Of a stretch of DNA of 64,000 nucleotides, positions 47,164 through 55,571 are shown piece by piece. Numbering within the stretch: the first letter of the stretch is position 1; each line of letters opens with the position of its first letter. The notes below the pieces were generated by a model, which saw only the letters and a list, made by a program, of their open reading frames with translations, was not told where the DNA came from and ran no database searches. The stretch lies in NCBI RefSeq assembly GCF_013004375.1, contig NZ_JABERI010000012.1:115979-179978 (forward strand), read 5' to 3'. This DNA comes from Acinetobacter terrae. Its GTDB lineage: Bacteria; Pseudomonadota; Gammaproteobacteria; Pseudomonadales; Moraxellaceae. Made by a program: the position numbers and the translations under genes.

Positions 47164-47334
47164 AAAAGCAGAAACCTTATTTTTGTTTTGCGATAAATTG
47201 CTTTCTAAATATTGATCGTGTTTAAAAAAACTAAACTGTATTTTAAATATACATTTGTATCTTGAAATCAAGATTAATAATGTTATTGAGAAAAATCAAT
47301 CGAATCAGGTACTATTTATCTAAAATCAGATGAA

Positions 47335-48051
47335 CTATACAGTTACTTTATAATTTAAAATAGATAAAGCAACGATTGGGGCAGTTTCAGTGCGTAAAAC
47401 GCGATTGCCAATACACCAATTAATAAATCCAGCATCGTTGGATAATTGTATTTCAGCTTCGCTGAGTCCACCTTCTGGACCAATTAAAAGTGCAATATCA
47501 GGTGTGGCATTGGCTAAAACATCGACTTGATCTTTATTGGGTGCAAGCACTAATTTTGTAGTAGGCAGTTCACTGGCTAACCAGTCTGGTAAAGAAATCG
47601 GTGCTAAAACTTCAGGGACTTTATTCATCCCGCATTGTTCACAAGCAGCGATGGCGATGCCTTGCCAGTGATCAATTTTCTTTTGATCACGATCATACTT
47701 AAGGCGCATCTCGCAACGTTCAGAAGTGAGAAGCTGGATTTTTGAAACACCCAGTTCAACTGCTTTTTGAATGGCATAATCCATGCGATCACCTTTACTC
47801 ATCACTTGACCAAGTAAAGCTGTGAATGCAGGTGTACGATCATCAGGGTTGAATGTGTCGACAGAAACGCTCGCTGATTTTTTTGAAACTTCAACAAGCG
47901 TCACGTCATATTCACCACCTTGTCCATTGAACAAAGTGGCTTTTTCACCGACTTGTGCGCGTAATACTTTCACCCAATGATGAAAAACCGTTTCGGTTAA
48001 TTCAACATTCATATCAACAGCCAAATCAGCCTCAATATAAAAACGCGGCAT
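47335..48051 (-). CDS. rsmE: 16S rRNA m3U1498 methyltransferase
   Basis: RsmE methylates N3 of U1498 in 16S rRNA. The 238-residue product is a SPOUT enzyme with an N-terminal PUA-like domain (MPRFYIEADLAVD, HHWVKVLRAQVGE). The C-terminal trefoil knot includes ERCEMRLKYD, GIAIAACEQCGMNKVPEV and the SAM-binding loops LLIGPEGGLSEAEI and RVLRTETAPIVALS. It lies 30 bases downstream of metF on the same strand and may be read with it. Confidence 0.95.
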   Translation of the reverse strand: MPRFYIEADLAVDMNVELTETVFHHWVKVLRAQVGEKATLFNGQGGEYDVTLVEVSKKSASVSVDTFNPDDRTPAFTALLGQVMSKGDRMDYAIQKAVELGVSKIQLLTSERCEMRLKYDRDQKKIDHWQGIAIAACEQCGMNKVPEVLAPISLPDWLASELPTTKLVLAPNKDQVDVLANATPDIALLIGPEGGLSEAEIQLSNDAGFINWCIGNRVLRTETAPIVALSILNYKVTV

Positions 48052-48081
48052 TCAGTATTACTCACAAATCAGATAAAAAAA

Positions 48082-48918
48082 TTAAGCTAAACCGAGATCA
48101 GTCACGAGTTGACGTGTTGGATCTGTGGTGTTCATGGTATAGAAATGCAAGCTTGGCGCACCGCCTGCAAGCAGACGTTCACACAATTTCACTACAACTT
48201 CATGACCAAAAGCCTTGATTGAAGCAGTGTCATCACCATAAGTGGCTAATTGCTTGCGAATCCATCGCGGGATTTCAGCACCTGTACCATCTGCGAAGCG
48301 AATCAGGTTGCTTGCATTGGTAATCGGCATAATGCCCGGAGCCACAGGAATGTTCACGCCTTCCTTTTGAATACGATCTACAAAGTAGAAATACGCATCT
48401 GGATTAAAGAAGAACTGTGTTAAAGCTGCATTGGCACCGGCATTGGCTTTTTCGATAAAGTGTTGAATATCTTGATCAAAGCTTTCTGCTTGTGGGTGCA
48501 TTTCAGGATACGCTGCGACTTCAATAATGAAGTGATCACCTGAATGTTCACGGATAAAACGAACCAGATCTTGTGCATAAGGCAATTCGCCCAAGCCCAC
48601 CTGACCAGAAGGCAAGTCACCACGAAGCGCAACAATACGGTTGATGCCTTTTGATTTGTACAAATCAAGCAACTCGGCAATACGTGCTTTGTCATCACCA
48701 ATACAAGACAGGTGAGGGGCTACAGGTGTGCCTTTGCCATTAAAGTCATTGATTGCAGCGAGTGTGCGTTCACGCGTAGAACCACCAGCACCATAAGTTA
48801 CAGAGAAAAACTCAGGATTTAGTAGTTGTAATTCTTTATGAACAACACGAAGTTTTTCCGCACCAACATCAGTCTTGGTCGGAAAAAATTCAAACGAAAT
48901 TGGGACACGTTTGGTCAT
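48082..48918 (-). CDS. metF: 5,10-methylenetetrahydrofolate reductase
   Basis: MetF reduces methylene-THF to methyl-THF, the methyl donor for methionine synthesis. The 278-residue FAD-dependent TIM barrel starts VPISFEFFPTKTDVGAEKL, with the catalytic glutamate in SFEFFP. Family motifs SVTYGAGGSTRERTL, RIVALRGDLPSG and ALTQFFFNPDAYFYFV are all present. It follows ahcY after 140 bases that contain a palindromic repeat. With ahcY it completes recycling of homocysteine to methionine, so it may also fall under the riboswitch. Confidence 0.96.
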   Translation of the reverse strand: MTKRVPISFEFFPTKTDVGAEKLRVVHKELQLLNPEFFSVTYGAGGSTRERTLAAINDFNGKGTPVAPHLSCIGDDKARIAELLDLYKSKGINRIVALRGDLPSGQVGLGELPYAQDLVRFIREHSGDHFIIEVAAYPEMHPQAESFDQDIQHFIEKANAGANAALTQFFFNPDAYFYFVDRIQKEGVNIPVAPGIMPITNASNLIRFADGTGAEIPRWIRKQLATYGDDTASIKAFGHEVVVKLCERLLAGGAPSLHFYTMNTTDPTRQLVTDLGLA

Positions 48919-48957
48919 TTTTCAAATCCTTTTTTATCAATACTTTTGTTTTTTATT

Positions 48958-49055
48958 GCCCTCATCCCGAACTTCTCCCAGAGGGAGAAGGAGGACCTCA
49001 ATTCGAATTAAATTGAGAAAGTTCCTCTCCTTTTAGGAGAGGTTAGGAGAGGTCA
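48958..49055. repeat. Palindromic repeat between ahcY and metF
   Basis: It holds CTTCTCCC-AGA-GGGAGAAG followed by GAGGACC, then CCTCTCC-TTTTA-GGAGAGG followed by TTAGGAGAGG. Each unit has one pyrimidine arm and two purine arms, as at 971-1178 and 40427-40519. Its hairpins could reduce read-through from ahcY to metF. Confidence 0.7.
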
Positions 49056-49058
49056 AAC

Positions 49059-50441
49059 TTAGTATTTATAAGTCTCAGATTTGAATGGACCTTCAACTTG
49101 AACGCCTAAGTAGTCTGCTTGTTCTTGAGTTAATTGAGTCAAGACACCACCAAAACCAGCAACCATTGCAGCAGCAACTTCTTCATCCAATTTCTTAGGA
49201 AGAAGTTCTACACGAATTGCAGCTTGTTTTTGCTCTTCAGGAAGATCAGCAAATTTTTCAGCGAACAAATGCATTTGACCCAATACTTGGTTGGCAAATG
49301 AACCGTCCATAATGCGTGATGGGTGACCCGTTGCATTACCAAGGTTAACCAAACGACCTTCAGAAAGAAGAATCAAATAGTTGCTTTCATCTTCTGAACG
49401 ATAAACCTGATGTACTTGAGGTTTAACTTCAACCCATTTGTAACCACGCAAGTAGTTGGTATCAATTTCAGTGTCAAAGTGACCGATATTACATACCACT
49501 GAACCTGCTTTTAATGTATCTAACATTGCAGAGTCACATACGTGGTAGTTACCCGTAGTCGTTACGATCAGGTCAGTATTTTGAAGAAGATCAAGGTTGA
49601 TGTCTTCTTTCTTACCTGTTTGCACGCCATTTTTGTATGGAGATACAACTTCGTAACCGTCCATGCATGCTTGCATCGCACAGATTGGATCGACTTCAGT
49701 TACGCGAACAATCATGCCTTCTTGACGAAGTGATTGAGCAGAACCTTTACCTACGTCACCGTAACCAATTACAAGTGCACGACGACCAGACATCAACATG
49801 TCAGTACCGCGTTTGATTGCATCGTTAAGAGAGTGGCGGCAACCATATTTGTTGTCGTTTTTAGATTTAGTTACTGAATCGTTTACGTTGATTGCTGGAA
49901 CTTTCAAAGTACCGTCACGTAACATTTCATAAAGACGTTGCACACCAGTGGTGGTTTCTTCAGTCACACCGTGGATTTTAGCAATCAGTTCAGGATATTT
50001 TTCATGAACAACAGCAGTCAAGTCACCGCCATCATCAAGAATCATGTTGGCATCCCAAGGCGTGCCATTTACATTGATTTGTTGTTCAAGACACCACATG
50101 TATTCTTCTTCAGTTTCGCCTTTCCAAGCGAAAACAGGAATACCGCGCGCAGCAATTGCAGCAGCAGCGTGGTCTTGAGTAGAGAAAATGTTACATGAAG
50201 TCCAGCGAACTTCAGCACCCAATTCAACCAGAGTTTCAATTAAAACTGCAGTTTGAATGGTCATATGAATACAGCCGAGAATTTTCGCGCCTGCAAGTGG
50301 TTTTGCTGCTGAGTAGCGTTTACGCAAACCCATTAGCGCTGGCATTTCTGCTTCAGCAAGTTTGATTTCTTTACGGCCGTAATCAGCAAGTGAAATATCG
50401 GCAACTTTATAATCTGTAAATGAAGCATTAACCGCGTTCAT
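49059..50441 (-). CDS. ahcY: S-adenosylhomocysteine hydrolase
   Basis: AhcY splits S-adenosylhomocysteine to adenosine and homocysteine, relieving inhibition of methyltransferases. The 460-residue protein has the substrate domain [20 protein letters not shown] near 57, [18 protein letters not shown] near 136, and the catalytic Lys/Asp region [13 protein letters not shown] near 190. The NAD loop is [16 protein letters not shown] near 225, and the C-terminal ending is [18 protein letters not shown] precedes the ATG. A riboswitch and a promoter lie directly upstream, so its substrate probably controls it. Confidence 0.98.
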   Translation of the reverse strand: MNAVNASFTDYKVADISLADYGRKEIKLAEAEMPALMGLRKRYSAAKPLAGAKILGCIHMTIQTAVLIETLVELGAEVRWTSCNIFSTQDHAAAAIAARGIPVFAWKGETEEEYMWCLEQQINVNGTPWDANMILDDGGDLTAVVHEKYPELIAKIHGVTEETTTGVQRLYEMLRDGTLKVPAINVNDSVTKSKNDNKYGCRHSLNDAIKRGTDMLMSGRRALVIGYGDVGKGSAQSLRQEGMIVRVTEVDPICAMQACMDGYEVVSPYKNGVQTGKKEDINLDLLQNTDLIVTTTGNYHVCDSAMLDTLKAGSVVCNIGHFDTEIDTNYLRGYKWVEVKPQVHQVYRSEDESNYLILLSEGRLVNLGNATGHPSRIMDGSFANQVLGQMHLFAEKFADLPEEQKQAAIRVELLPKKLDEEVAAAMVAGFGGVLTQLTQEQADYLGVQVEGPFKSETYKY

Positions 50442-50477
50442 CAGGATCTCCTAGAGAAAAAATAGATTGGATCGTTA

Positions 50478-50600
50478 TGTTCGCGGATGCCGTTTTTGAT
50501 CAAAACCAGTATTTCATAGAAGTTTTGACCGAATCGTCGAGCCTAGCGATTTCACATTTATATGCCTGTGAAAAAGTCGCAGCATCCCTCGACTAGCGGG
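50478..50600 (-). promoter_or_regulatory. S-adenosylhomocysteine (SAH) riboswitch
   Basis: The leader of ahcY contains the SAH riboswitch core in order on the minus strand: CGAGGGATGCTGCGAC (about 50591-50576), AGGCTCG (about 50544-50538) and AACGGCATCCGCG (about 50494-50482). The two expected pairings are intact: GGATGC (50587-50582) with GCATCC (50490-50485), and TCGAG (50592-50588) with CTCGA (50541-50537), the latter likely the pseudoknot. In known cases SAH binding turns expression on, matching an enzyme that removes SAH. Confidence 0.9.
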
Positions 50601-50602
50601 CT

Positions 50603-50631
50603 ATTGTACTTGGAAAATGATTTTGTTCCAA
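50603..50631 (-). promoter_or_regulatory. Promoter of the ahcY riboswitch leader
   Basis: On the minus strand TTGGAA (50631-50626) and TACAAT (50608-50603) are 17 bases apart, placing the start just before the riboswitch core. Confidence 0.75.
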
Positions 50632-50677
50632 TCGAGAATTGATTATTATCAGCACAATCATATTTTGGATGAAAATT

Positions 50678-51184
50678 ATGGCTTTAGAAATGCCTGAAGA
50701 ATTAGCGAATCTAGAAGCAAATGGCGGAATTTTTGCGGTATGGATGTTGCTGCAACATTTAGGTATCGATGCTGATATTCAGCAGCTGGTAGATGTATGT
50801 GGATATGATGCTGAAAATGGCACCACAACCATCGGTCTAGCTGTTGGATTGAAAAAGTTTGGTTTTAATGTTCAGTTTTATACCGATCATGACCCTGATC
50901 TTCAGGAGAGTGAAAAACTCAGTTATCAAGAAGCAGAGCAACTGGGTTTACCTATTCTGCCTGCGTTAAATTATCAGCAAATCCAGCAAGCATTTGATCA
51001 AAATAAATTTGTGATTGTCTATTACGACACATTAGAAGATGTGGGTAATCACTCACTTGTTTATGATGTAAATGCGGATGAAATCTGTTTCTTTGACAGT
51101 TTTGATGCGATACCTGCTTTAGTTTTTGAGCAGCAACGTCGAGTAGACGGAATTTGTCGACAAGTGATTGTTGTCGATAATTAG
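50678..51184 (+). CDS. C39-peptidase-like protein lacking the catalytic cysteine
   Basis: From the ATG at 50678 the protein is 168 residues (MALEMPEELANLEANGGIFA). The fold pattern is that of papain-like C39 domains: an N-terminal helix IFAVWMLLQHLGIDADIQQL, TIGLAVGLKKFGFNVQFYTD, a middle FVIVYYDTLEDVGNHSLVYD and the end DEICFFDSFDA. His125 and Asp140 are at the catalytic positions, but the Cys-Gly of the active helix is replaced by Gly-Gly (residues 16-17), so protease activity is unlikely. No signal or transporter domain is seen. It is divergent from ahcY. Confidence 0.65.
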   Translation: MALEMPEELANLEANGGIFAVWMLLQHLGIDADIQQLVDVCGYDAENGTTTIGLAVGLKKFGFNVQFYTDHDPDLQESEKLSYQEAEQLGLPILPALNYQQIQQAFDQNKFVIVYYDTLEDVGNHSLVYDVNADEICFFDSFDAIPALVFEQQRRVDGICRQVIVVDN

Positions 51185-51324
51185 AGTTTTTTATAAATTC
51201 AGTCATTAAATAAAGTTCAATTTGAAGAATTTAAATCTTTCGAATTTTGAACTTTATGGAATTGATGATTTGGATTTCGGTATGTATAAGGTACTTAATG
51301 GATACTAAAAATTAGGGAATGAAT

Positions 51325-51900
51325 ATGGATGATTTATATGACACTACATTAAAAGTAGATAATTTTACTGAAGAAAATTGGAGTGAACTACTTTCAAGTA
51401 CACTGCCAAATTCTGAAAAAATTTTGCTTATAGATATTTTGATTAAATTTAACGAGTTAGAGTATGAGATTAAAAGGTTAGTAGCCTATGAAGGAATAAA
51501 AACATATAAAAATGAAATAAAAACGCTTCCACTAGCACAACTATTGTTAAATATTGAAATTATTAAATATTTTGATGATGACATAGTTTTATTATTGCAG
51601 AAATTAAATATGAATTTATTTTTAAGAAATTTAATTGCACATTCTATCCCTAAAATAATTAAGGATAAATATATTCTATTTTTGTCTCATGATTTTATTG
51701 AAGCTAAAAAGATGAGAGTAGAAGCGAATAGAGATAGTTATAAGTATCGGGATCTCAGTAGAACGAAAGCGTTGATTAATAAGCCGTTTGAATCAGACTT
51801 AAGTAATTATAGTATAATGAGAGTAAGAGATTTAGAAAAGTATTTAGAACTTTTGGAATATATCAAACCCAAAATTGAAAAAATTGTCAGTAAAATATAA
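51325..51900 (+). CDS. AT-rich gene for a helical protein with a HEPN-like R-x4-H motif
   Basis: The ATG at 51325 has AGGGA six bases upstream and gives 191 residues; an ATG six bases earlier is too close to it. The protein is almost all helix, with no signal or membrane segment. FLRNLIAHS (Arg101 to His106) fits the R-x4-6-H active-site motif of HEPN ribonucleases, found in many toxins and abortive-infection proteins. Base composition is clearly lower in G+C than the neighbours (many AAA, ATA, TTA codons, AGA for Arg), suggesting transfer. No antitoxin-like partner follows. The HEPN call rests on one short motif and is tentative. Confidence 0.5.
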   Translation: MDDLYDTTLKVDNFTEENWSELLSSTLPNSEKILLIDILIKFNELEYEIKRLVAYEGIKTYKNEIKTLPLAQLLLNIEIIKYFDDDIVLLLQKLNMNLFLRNLIAHSIPKIIKDKYILFLSHDFIEAKKMRVEANRDSYKYRDLSRTKALINKPFESDLSNYSIMRVRDLEKYLELLEYIKPKIEKIVSKI

Positions 51901-51956
51901 TCAGAATTAAGTCAAAACTAAATTTTTTTCATCATTAAAGTCGAATATATGAAAAA

Positions 51957-51985
51957 TAAAGCCCATCGATCGATAGGCTTTTTTA
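51957..51985. terminator. Bidirectional terminator
   Basis: AAAGCCCATCGATCGATAGGCTTTTTT, nearly perfectly palindromic, between the HEPN-like gene and the converging Sel1 gene. Confidence 0.8.
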
Positions 51986-51986
51986 G

Positions 51987-52496
51987 TTACTCAGCAGATT
52001 GAGCTCTATCATGCCAATAATCGGCTTTTTCATCATCCACATCTACACCTAAACCGTGTTCATAAATGCAGGCTAAATCACGCATGGCTTGAACTTCACC
52101 CAGTTCGGCGGCTTGCTTGACCAATTCAACCGACTTGGTCACATCTTTTTCCACTACATCGCCACGACGATAAAAATTCGATAACTCTAAAATAGCAGCA
52201 GGATGTTTATGTTTCGCTGCTTGTTCTAACCAGCGGTAAGCATGTTCAAAATAGGTTTTTGCTTCCTCCGGATCTTCTTCCAACATGTCTTTTGCATAAA
52301 ATGCATAACCTTCACCTAGCCAGTACATAGCCTCAACATGACCCAGTTGAGCGGCTTTGAGTGCCCATTCTTCAGCAAGTGCAACATGCTCATCATTTTC
52401 ACTTTGCATATAAATTTCAGCAAGCTCAAATTGTGCATCACGATTGCCTGCCATCGCACGGTTGAAAAGTTCGGTAGAAATAGGGAGATCAGACAT
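51987..52496 (-). CDS. Sel1-repeat (TPR-like) protein
   Basis: The likely start is the ATG at 52496 (MSDLPISTELFNRAMAGNRD), giving 169 residues. The longer frame upstream runs through a terminator and is not coding. Sel1 repeats of about 36 residues are visible: ALKAAQLGHVEAMYWLGEGY, LEQAAKHKHPAAILELSNFY and VKQAAELGEVQAMRDLACIY. Such solenoids bind partner proteins. No signal peptide is present, so it is cytoplasmic, and its partner is unknown. Confidence 0.85.
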   Translation of the reverse strand: MSDLPISTELFNRAMAGNRDAQFELAEIYMQSENDEHVALAEEWALKAAQLGHVEAMYWLGEGYAFYAKDMLEEDPEEAKTYFEHAYRWLEQAAKHKHPAAILELSNFYRRGDVVEKDVTKSVELVKQAAELGEVQAMRDLACIYEHGLGVDVDDEKADYWHDRAQSAE

Positions 52497-52544
52497 TAAA
52501 AAAATCCAGAGCGCATAATTGCTATAGCCTAAATGTTTGGTACA

Positions 52545-52573
52545 AAAAAGCCAATCTGAAGATTGGCTTTTTA
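52545..52573 (-). terminator. Terminator with no annotated gene in front of it
   Basis: AAAAAGCCAATC-TGAA-GATTGGCTTTTT. On the minus strand it lies downstream of the region 52586-52760 and upstream of the Sel1 start, so it must end a transcript that begins between it and the Tim44-like gene's terminator at 52768. Confidence 0.8.
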
Positions 52574-52585
52574 CACTTTTCAATT

Positions 52586-52651
52586 TTAGATAAGGTAAAG
52601 GATAGTGCTCGCGACCAAAATAATCGCCGTTGCAATTGTAACCTTCTTAAT
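52586..52651 (-). CDS. Possible 21-residue membrane microprotein, ATT start
   Basis: The frame reads IKKVTIATAIILVASTILYLI then TAA: two lysines followed by one hydrophobic helix of membrane-spanning length. The only in-frame start within the open frame is ATT (52651-52649); a stop codon lies two codons upstream. The terminator at 52545-52573 begins 13 bases after its stop. This could be a real microprotein with a non-standard start, one whose start was lost, or chance within a small RNA gene. Confidence 0.3.
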   Translation of the reverse strand: MKKVTIATAIILVASTILYLI

Positions 52652-52767
52652 CTTTTATTCAAAATAACTCAAAAATAAGCCAACAAATAAAGCAGAGTAG
52701 CTAAATATGATAAGCTTAGAGACTGTTTATAGAAGATTTGAATCTAATCTGCTTTTATAGAATTCAT

Positions 52768-52796
52768 AAAAAACAGCGACCGAAGTCGCTGTTTTT
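52768..52796 (-). terminator. Terminator of the Tim44-like gene
   Basis: AAAAACAGCGAC-CGAA-GTCGCTGTTTTT, perfect stem, 13 bases after the stop of the gene at 52810. Confidence 0.92.
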
Positions 52797-52809
52797 AGCT
52801 CAAAAGACC

Positions 52810-53784
52810 TTAAGCCTCTTGTTGAATACCGGCAACCAACCAGTCTTGGTTAGAACCTGCAGGTTTGGTGAAATGCCAAACTTCTGCAAAAGGTTGCGGT
52901 AAGCTGTTTAAATCTTCGCTTACTGTACCCGTGAAACGAACGCTCACCACATATTGACCATTTTCATTTGCAGAATCGACCACCATCGCATTGAGGTTGG
53001 AGAATTCAGCAACGTCTTGATCTTGGTTGGTCATAATGTCGTTATACATAGACTGATAAAGATCAGGCGTTAAATAACGTTGAATTTCAGCAATGTTACT
53101 TGCTGTATTCATAGACTGAATATGGTTAAAGCGCTGACGGGCAACACGCAAGAATGCAGCAGGTTCAGTACCATCTGGCAATTGATTACCATTGCTGGTT
53201 GAAGCACTACCAAATGGAGCTTGAGTTGCTGCACCTGCAGAACCACCTACTGACTGACCAAAAATATTGCTGTTGTCATTTGACGTACGTGGTGCTGCAT
53301 TTTGTTGACCAAACGGTGCTGTATTTCCAGCATTGTTTGGTGCATAAGGATTGTTAGCGGCTAGTTTTTTTTTTGCCCCGAATTTACGGAACAAGAAGAA
53401 TGCGACTGCAGCTGCTAGAAGAATCCAGATCCAGCTTGGAAGTCCGCCTTTTTCTTCTTGCTGCTGTTGTGCTGTAGCATCAGCACCGCTTGCAGCAGGT
53501 TTGTCATCCGCCATTGCATTCGCCGCAACTGCACCAATCGCAGCACCAGCAACACCAGCAGCAACCATTTTACCTACGCCAGAACCCGATTTCTGAGCAG
53601 GTGCGGTAGTCGGTTGTGGGGCAGGAGTAGCTTGACGCGGTTGTTGGTAAGACTGGGTTGGAGCAGCAGAACGACTCATACCATGGCTTTTACCACCACC
53701 TGCACGTTTCGCTTCAGCCATTGGTGCGACCACCAAAGCTGCCATTAAAAGACCTGCCATCAAACCACGCTGTCGAACTTCCAT
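52810..53784 (-). CDS. Tim44-like domain membrane protein
   Basis: The 324-residue protein has a signal sequence (GLMAGLLMAALVVAPMAEA, cleavage near residue 25), then a low-complexity Ala/Gln/Pro region with a GVGKMVAAGVAGAAIGAVAA glycine-rich helix (about 70-90). One membrane segment follows (LPSWIWILLAAAVAFFLF, about 115-132), then a long Asn/Gln-rich linker, and a C-terminal Tim44-like domain (about 200-322) with EPAAFLRVARQRFNHIQSMN, YLTPDLYQSMYNDI and YVVSVRFTGTVSED. Tim44-like domains bind membranes or partner proteins; the bacterial role is unclear. Confidence 0.88.
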   Translation of the reverse strand: MEVRQRGLMAGLLMAALVVAPMAEAKRAGGGKSHGMSRSAAPTQSYQQPRQATPAPQPTTAPAQKSGSGVGKMVAAGVAGAAIGAVAANAMADDKPAASGADATAQQQQEEKGGLPSWIWILLAAAVAFFLFRKFGAKKKLAANNPYAPNNAGNTAPFGQQNAAPRTSNDNSNIFGQSVGGSAGAATQAPFGSASTSNGNQLPDGTEPAAFLRVARQRFNHIQSMNTASNIAEIQRYLTPDLYQSMYNDIMTNQDQDVAEFSNLNAMVVDSANENGQYVVSVRFTGTVSEDLNSLPQPFAEVWHFTKPAGSNQDWLVAGIQQEA

Positions 53785-53899
53785 CGAATTTTTCCTAAAT
53801 AAAAAAAGTAAATTATAGCCCTATAGTTATGCAGTCATTTGCACCGAATTTCAATATCAAATTGGTGTTTTTTTTACATAATCTTTCATATGTCTAAGC

Positions 53900-55288
53900 C
53901 TAAGCCAATTCTTCACTTAAGCTCATGGCTTCGCTTAATGCTTCATGTAAGCGTGCCACTGAAATAATCTGAACATTAGGGATTGGTTTTTGTGGGGCAT
54001 TGCCTCTAGGCAGAATAATGTATTTAAAACCATGCTTAACCGCTTCTTTTAAACGTTCCTGACCATTCGGTACAGGGCGAATTTCACCCGATAGCCCCAC
54101 TTCGCCAAACACAGCCAGTTGCTGAGGTAATGCTTTACCGCGCAAGCTTGAAGCACAGGCCAGTAAAACCGCAAGGTCAGAACCTGTTTCGGTAATTTTT
54201 AAACCACCGACGACATTGACATAAACATCTTGTCCTGCAGTTTGTACGCCACCATGACGATGCATCACCGCAAGTAGCATATTCAATCGGTTTTGATCTA
54301 AACCTAAGGCTACACGACGCGGTTGACCATGGGCATCATCCACCAAAGCTTGGACTTCAACCAACAGTGGGCGAGTGCCTTCGCGGCTAATCATCACGAT
54401 AGAACCGGGGATGGCTTCATCATAACGACTTAAGAAAATAGCGGATGGATTGGAAACTTCACGCAAGCCTTTCTCGGTCATGCCAAACACGCCCAATTCA
54501 TTGACTGCACCAAAACGGTTTTTTACCGCACGAATCATGCGATAACGTGAGTCAGATTGCCCTTCAAAATACAAAACGCAATCGACCATGTGTTCTAAAA
54601 CACGCGGACCCGCTAAAGCACCTTCTTTGGTCACGTGCCCCACAAGAAATAATGATGTGCCACTATTTTTAGCAAAACGGGTCAGTAATGCGGCAGATTC
54701 ACGAATTTGGGAAACACCACCGGGTGCAGATTGCAAGGTTTCTGTATACAGCGTTTGAATCGAATCGAGAATCGCCACAGCAGGACGTACTTGTGCCAAG
54801 ACTTCACAAATCCGTTCTACACAGGTTTCTGCCATGACTTGAAGATGGTCAGTTGGTAATTCCAAACGATGGGCACGTAACGCCACTTGCGAAAGCGATT
54901 CCTCACCGGTGACATAAAGCGCAGAGCTTTTTGCAGATGCCATGTGGGTCGCGGTTTGTAAAAGAATCGTGGATTTACCAATCCCGGGGTCACCGCCAAT
55001 CAGCACCACAGAACCCGTCACCAATCCGCCACCTAGAACACGGTCAAATTCACTAATGCCAGTCGCTAAGCGTGATTCATGTGAAACGGAAACTTTATTT
55101 AAGGTGGTAATATTTGCCGCTTGACCTGCATATCCGCCTATTTTCGGTTGTGCACGATGGGACACGGTTGGCTCAACACGGACTTCAGTCAGACTATTCC
55201 ATTCGCCGCAATCTGTACATTGACCTGCCCATTTAGGATGGTCAGTTCCACATTGTTCGCAACGGTACACAGTTTTGACTTTGCTCAT
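53900..55288 (-). CDS. radA: DNA repair protein RadA
   Basis: RadA (Sms) is a RecA-like helicase that promotes branch migration in recombination and, in competent species, transformation. The ATG at 55288 gives 462 residues beginning MSKVKTVYRCEQCGTDHPKW. The Cys4 zinc finger is at about 9-30 (CEQCG...CTDCG). Walker A is GGDPGIGKST near 100, and the RadA-specific KNRFG motif lies in MIRAVKNRFGAVNELGVFGM near 255. A Lon-like C-terminal domain includes DVYVNVVGGLKITETGSDLA. A 22-residue upstream extension has no family support. Confidence 0.96.
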   Translation of the reverse strand: MSKVKTVYRCEQCGTDHPKWAGQCTDCGEWNSLTEVRVEPTVSHRAQPKIGGYAGQAANITTLNKVSVSHESRLATGISEFDRVLGGGLVTGSVVLIGGDPGIGKSTILLQTATHMASAKSSALYVTGEESLSQVALRAHRLELPTDHLQVMAETCVERICEVLAQVRPAVAILDSIQTLYTETLQSAPGGVSQIRESAALLTRFAKNSGTSLFLVGHVTKEGALAGPRVLEHMVDCVLYFEGQSDSRYRMIRAVKNRFGAVNELGVFGMTEKGLREVSNPSAIFLSRYDEAIPGSIVMISREGTRPLLVEVQALVDDAHGQPRRVALGLDQNRLNMLLAVMHRHGGVQTAGQDVYVNVVGGLKITETGSDLAVLLACASSLRGKALPQQLAVFGEVGLSGEIRPVPNGQERLKEAVKHGFKYIILPRGNAPQKPIPNVQIISVARLHEALSEAMSLSEELA

Positions 55289-55571
55289 TGGAGTGTTATC
55301 TATATAAATAAGAAGATTGATGAGAAATGTAGCAATAGCTGTATGGAAATACAATTTTTTGCATAAAATCTCGCCAATCTATATGTTGGCACGTAAACTG
55401 CTAAATTTAAGGGAAATGCACAAAGCAATACAAAAGGGACTGAATTTGAATGAAAAAGCAACAGAGACACACTTAGGCTTGAAAAATATTAAATAATCGC
55501 TCAAAAAACTTTATTTATTTTTTTAATTTGAGCTACTTTTATCACACGAAATTTGAGAGACGAAAATAACA

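Noticed and set aside
55355..55571. Glycine riboswitch in front of cycA
   Set aside because: I looked for the paired-aptamer core because CycA carries glycine, and could not find it.
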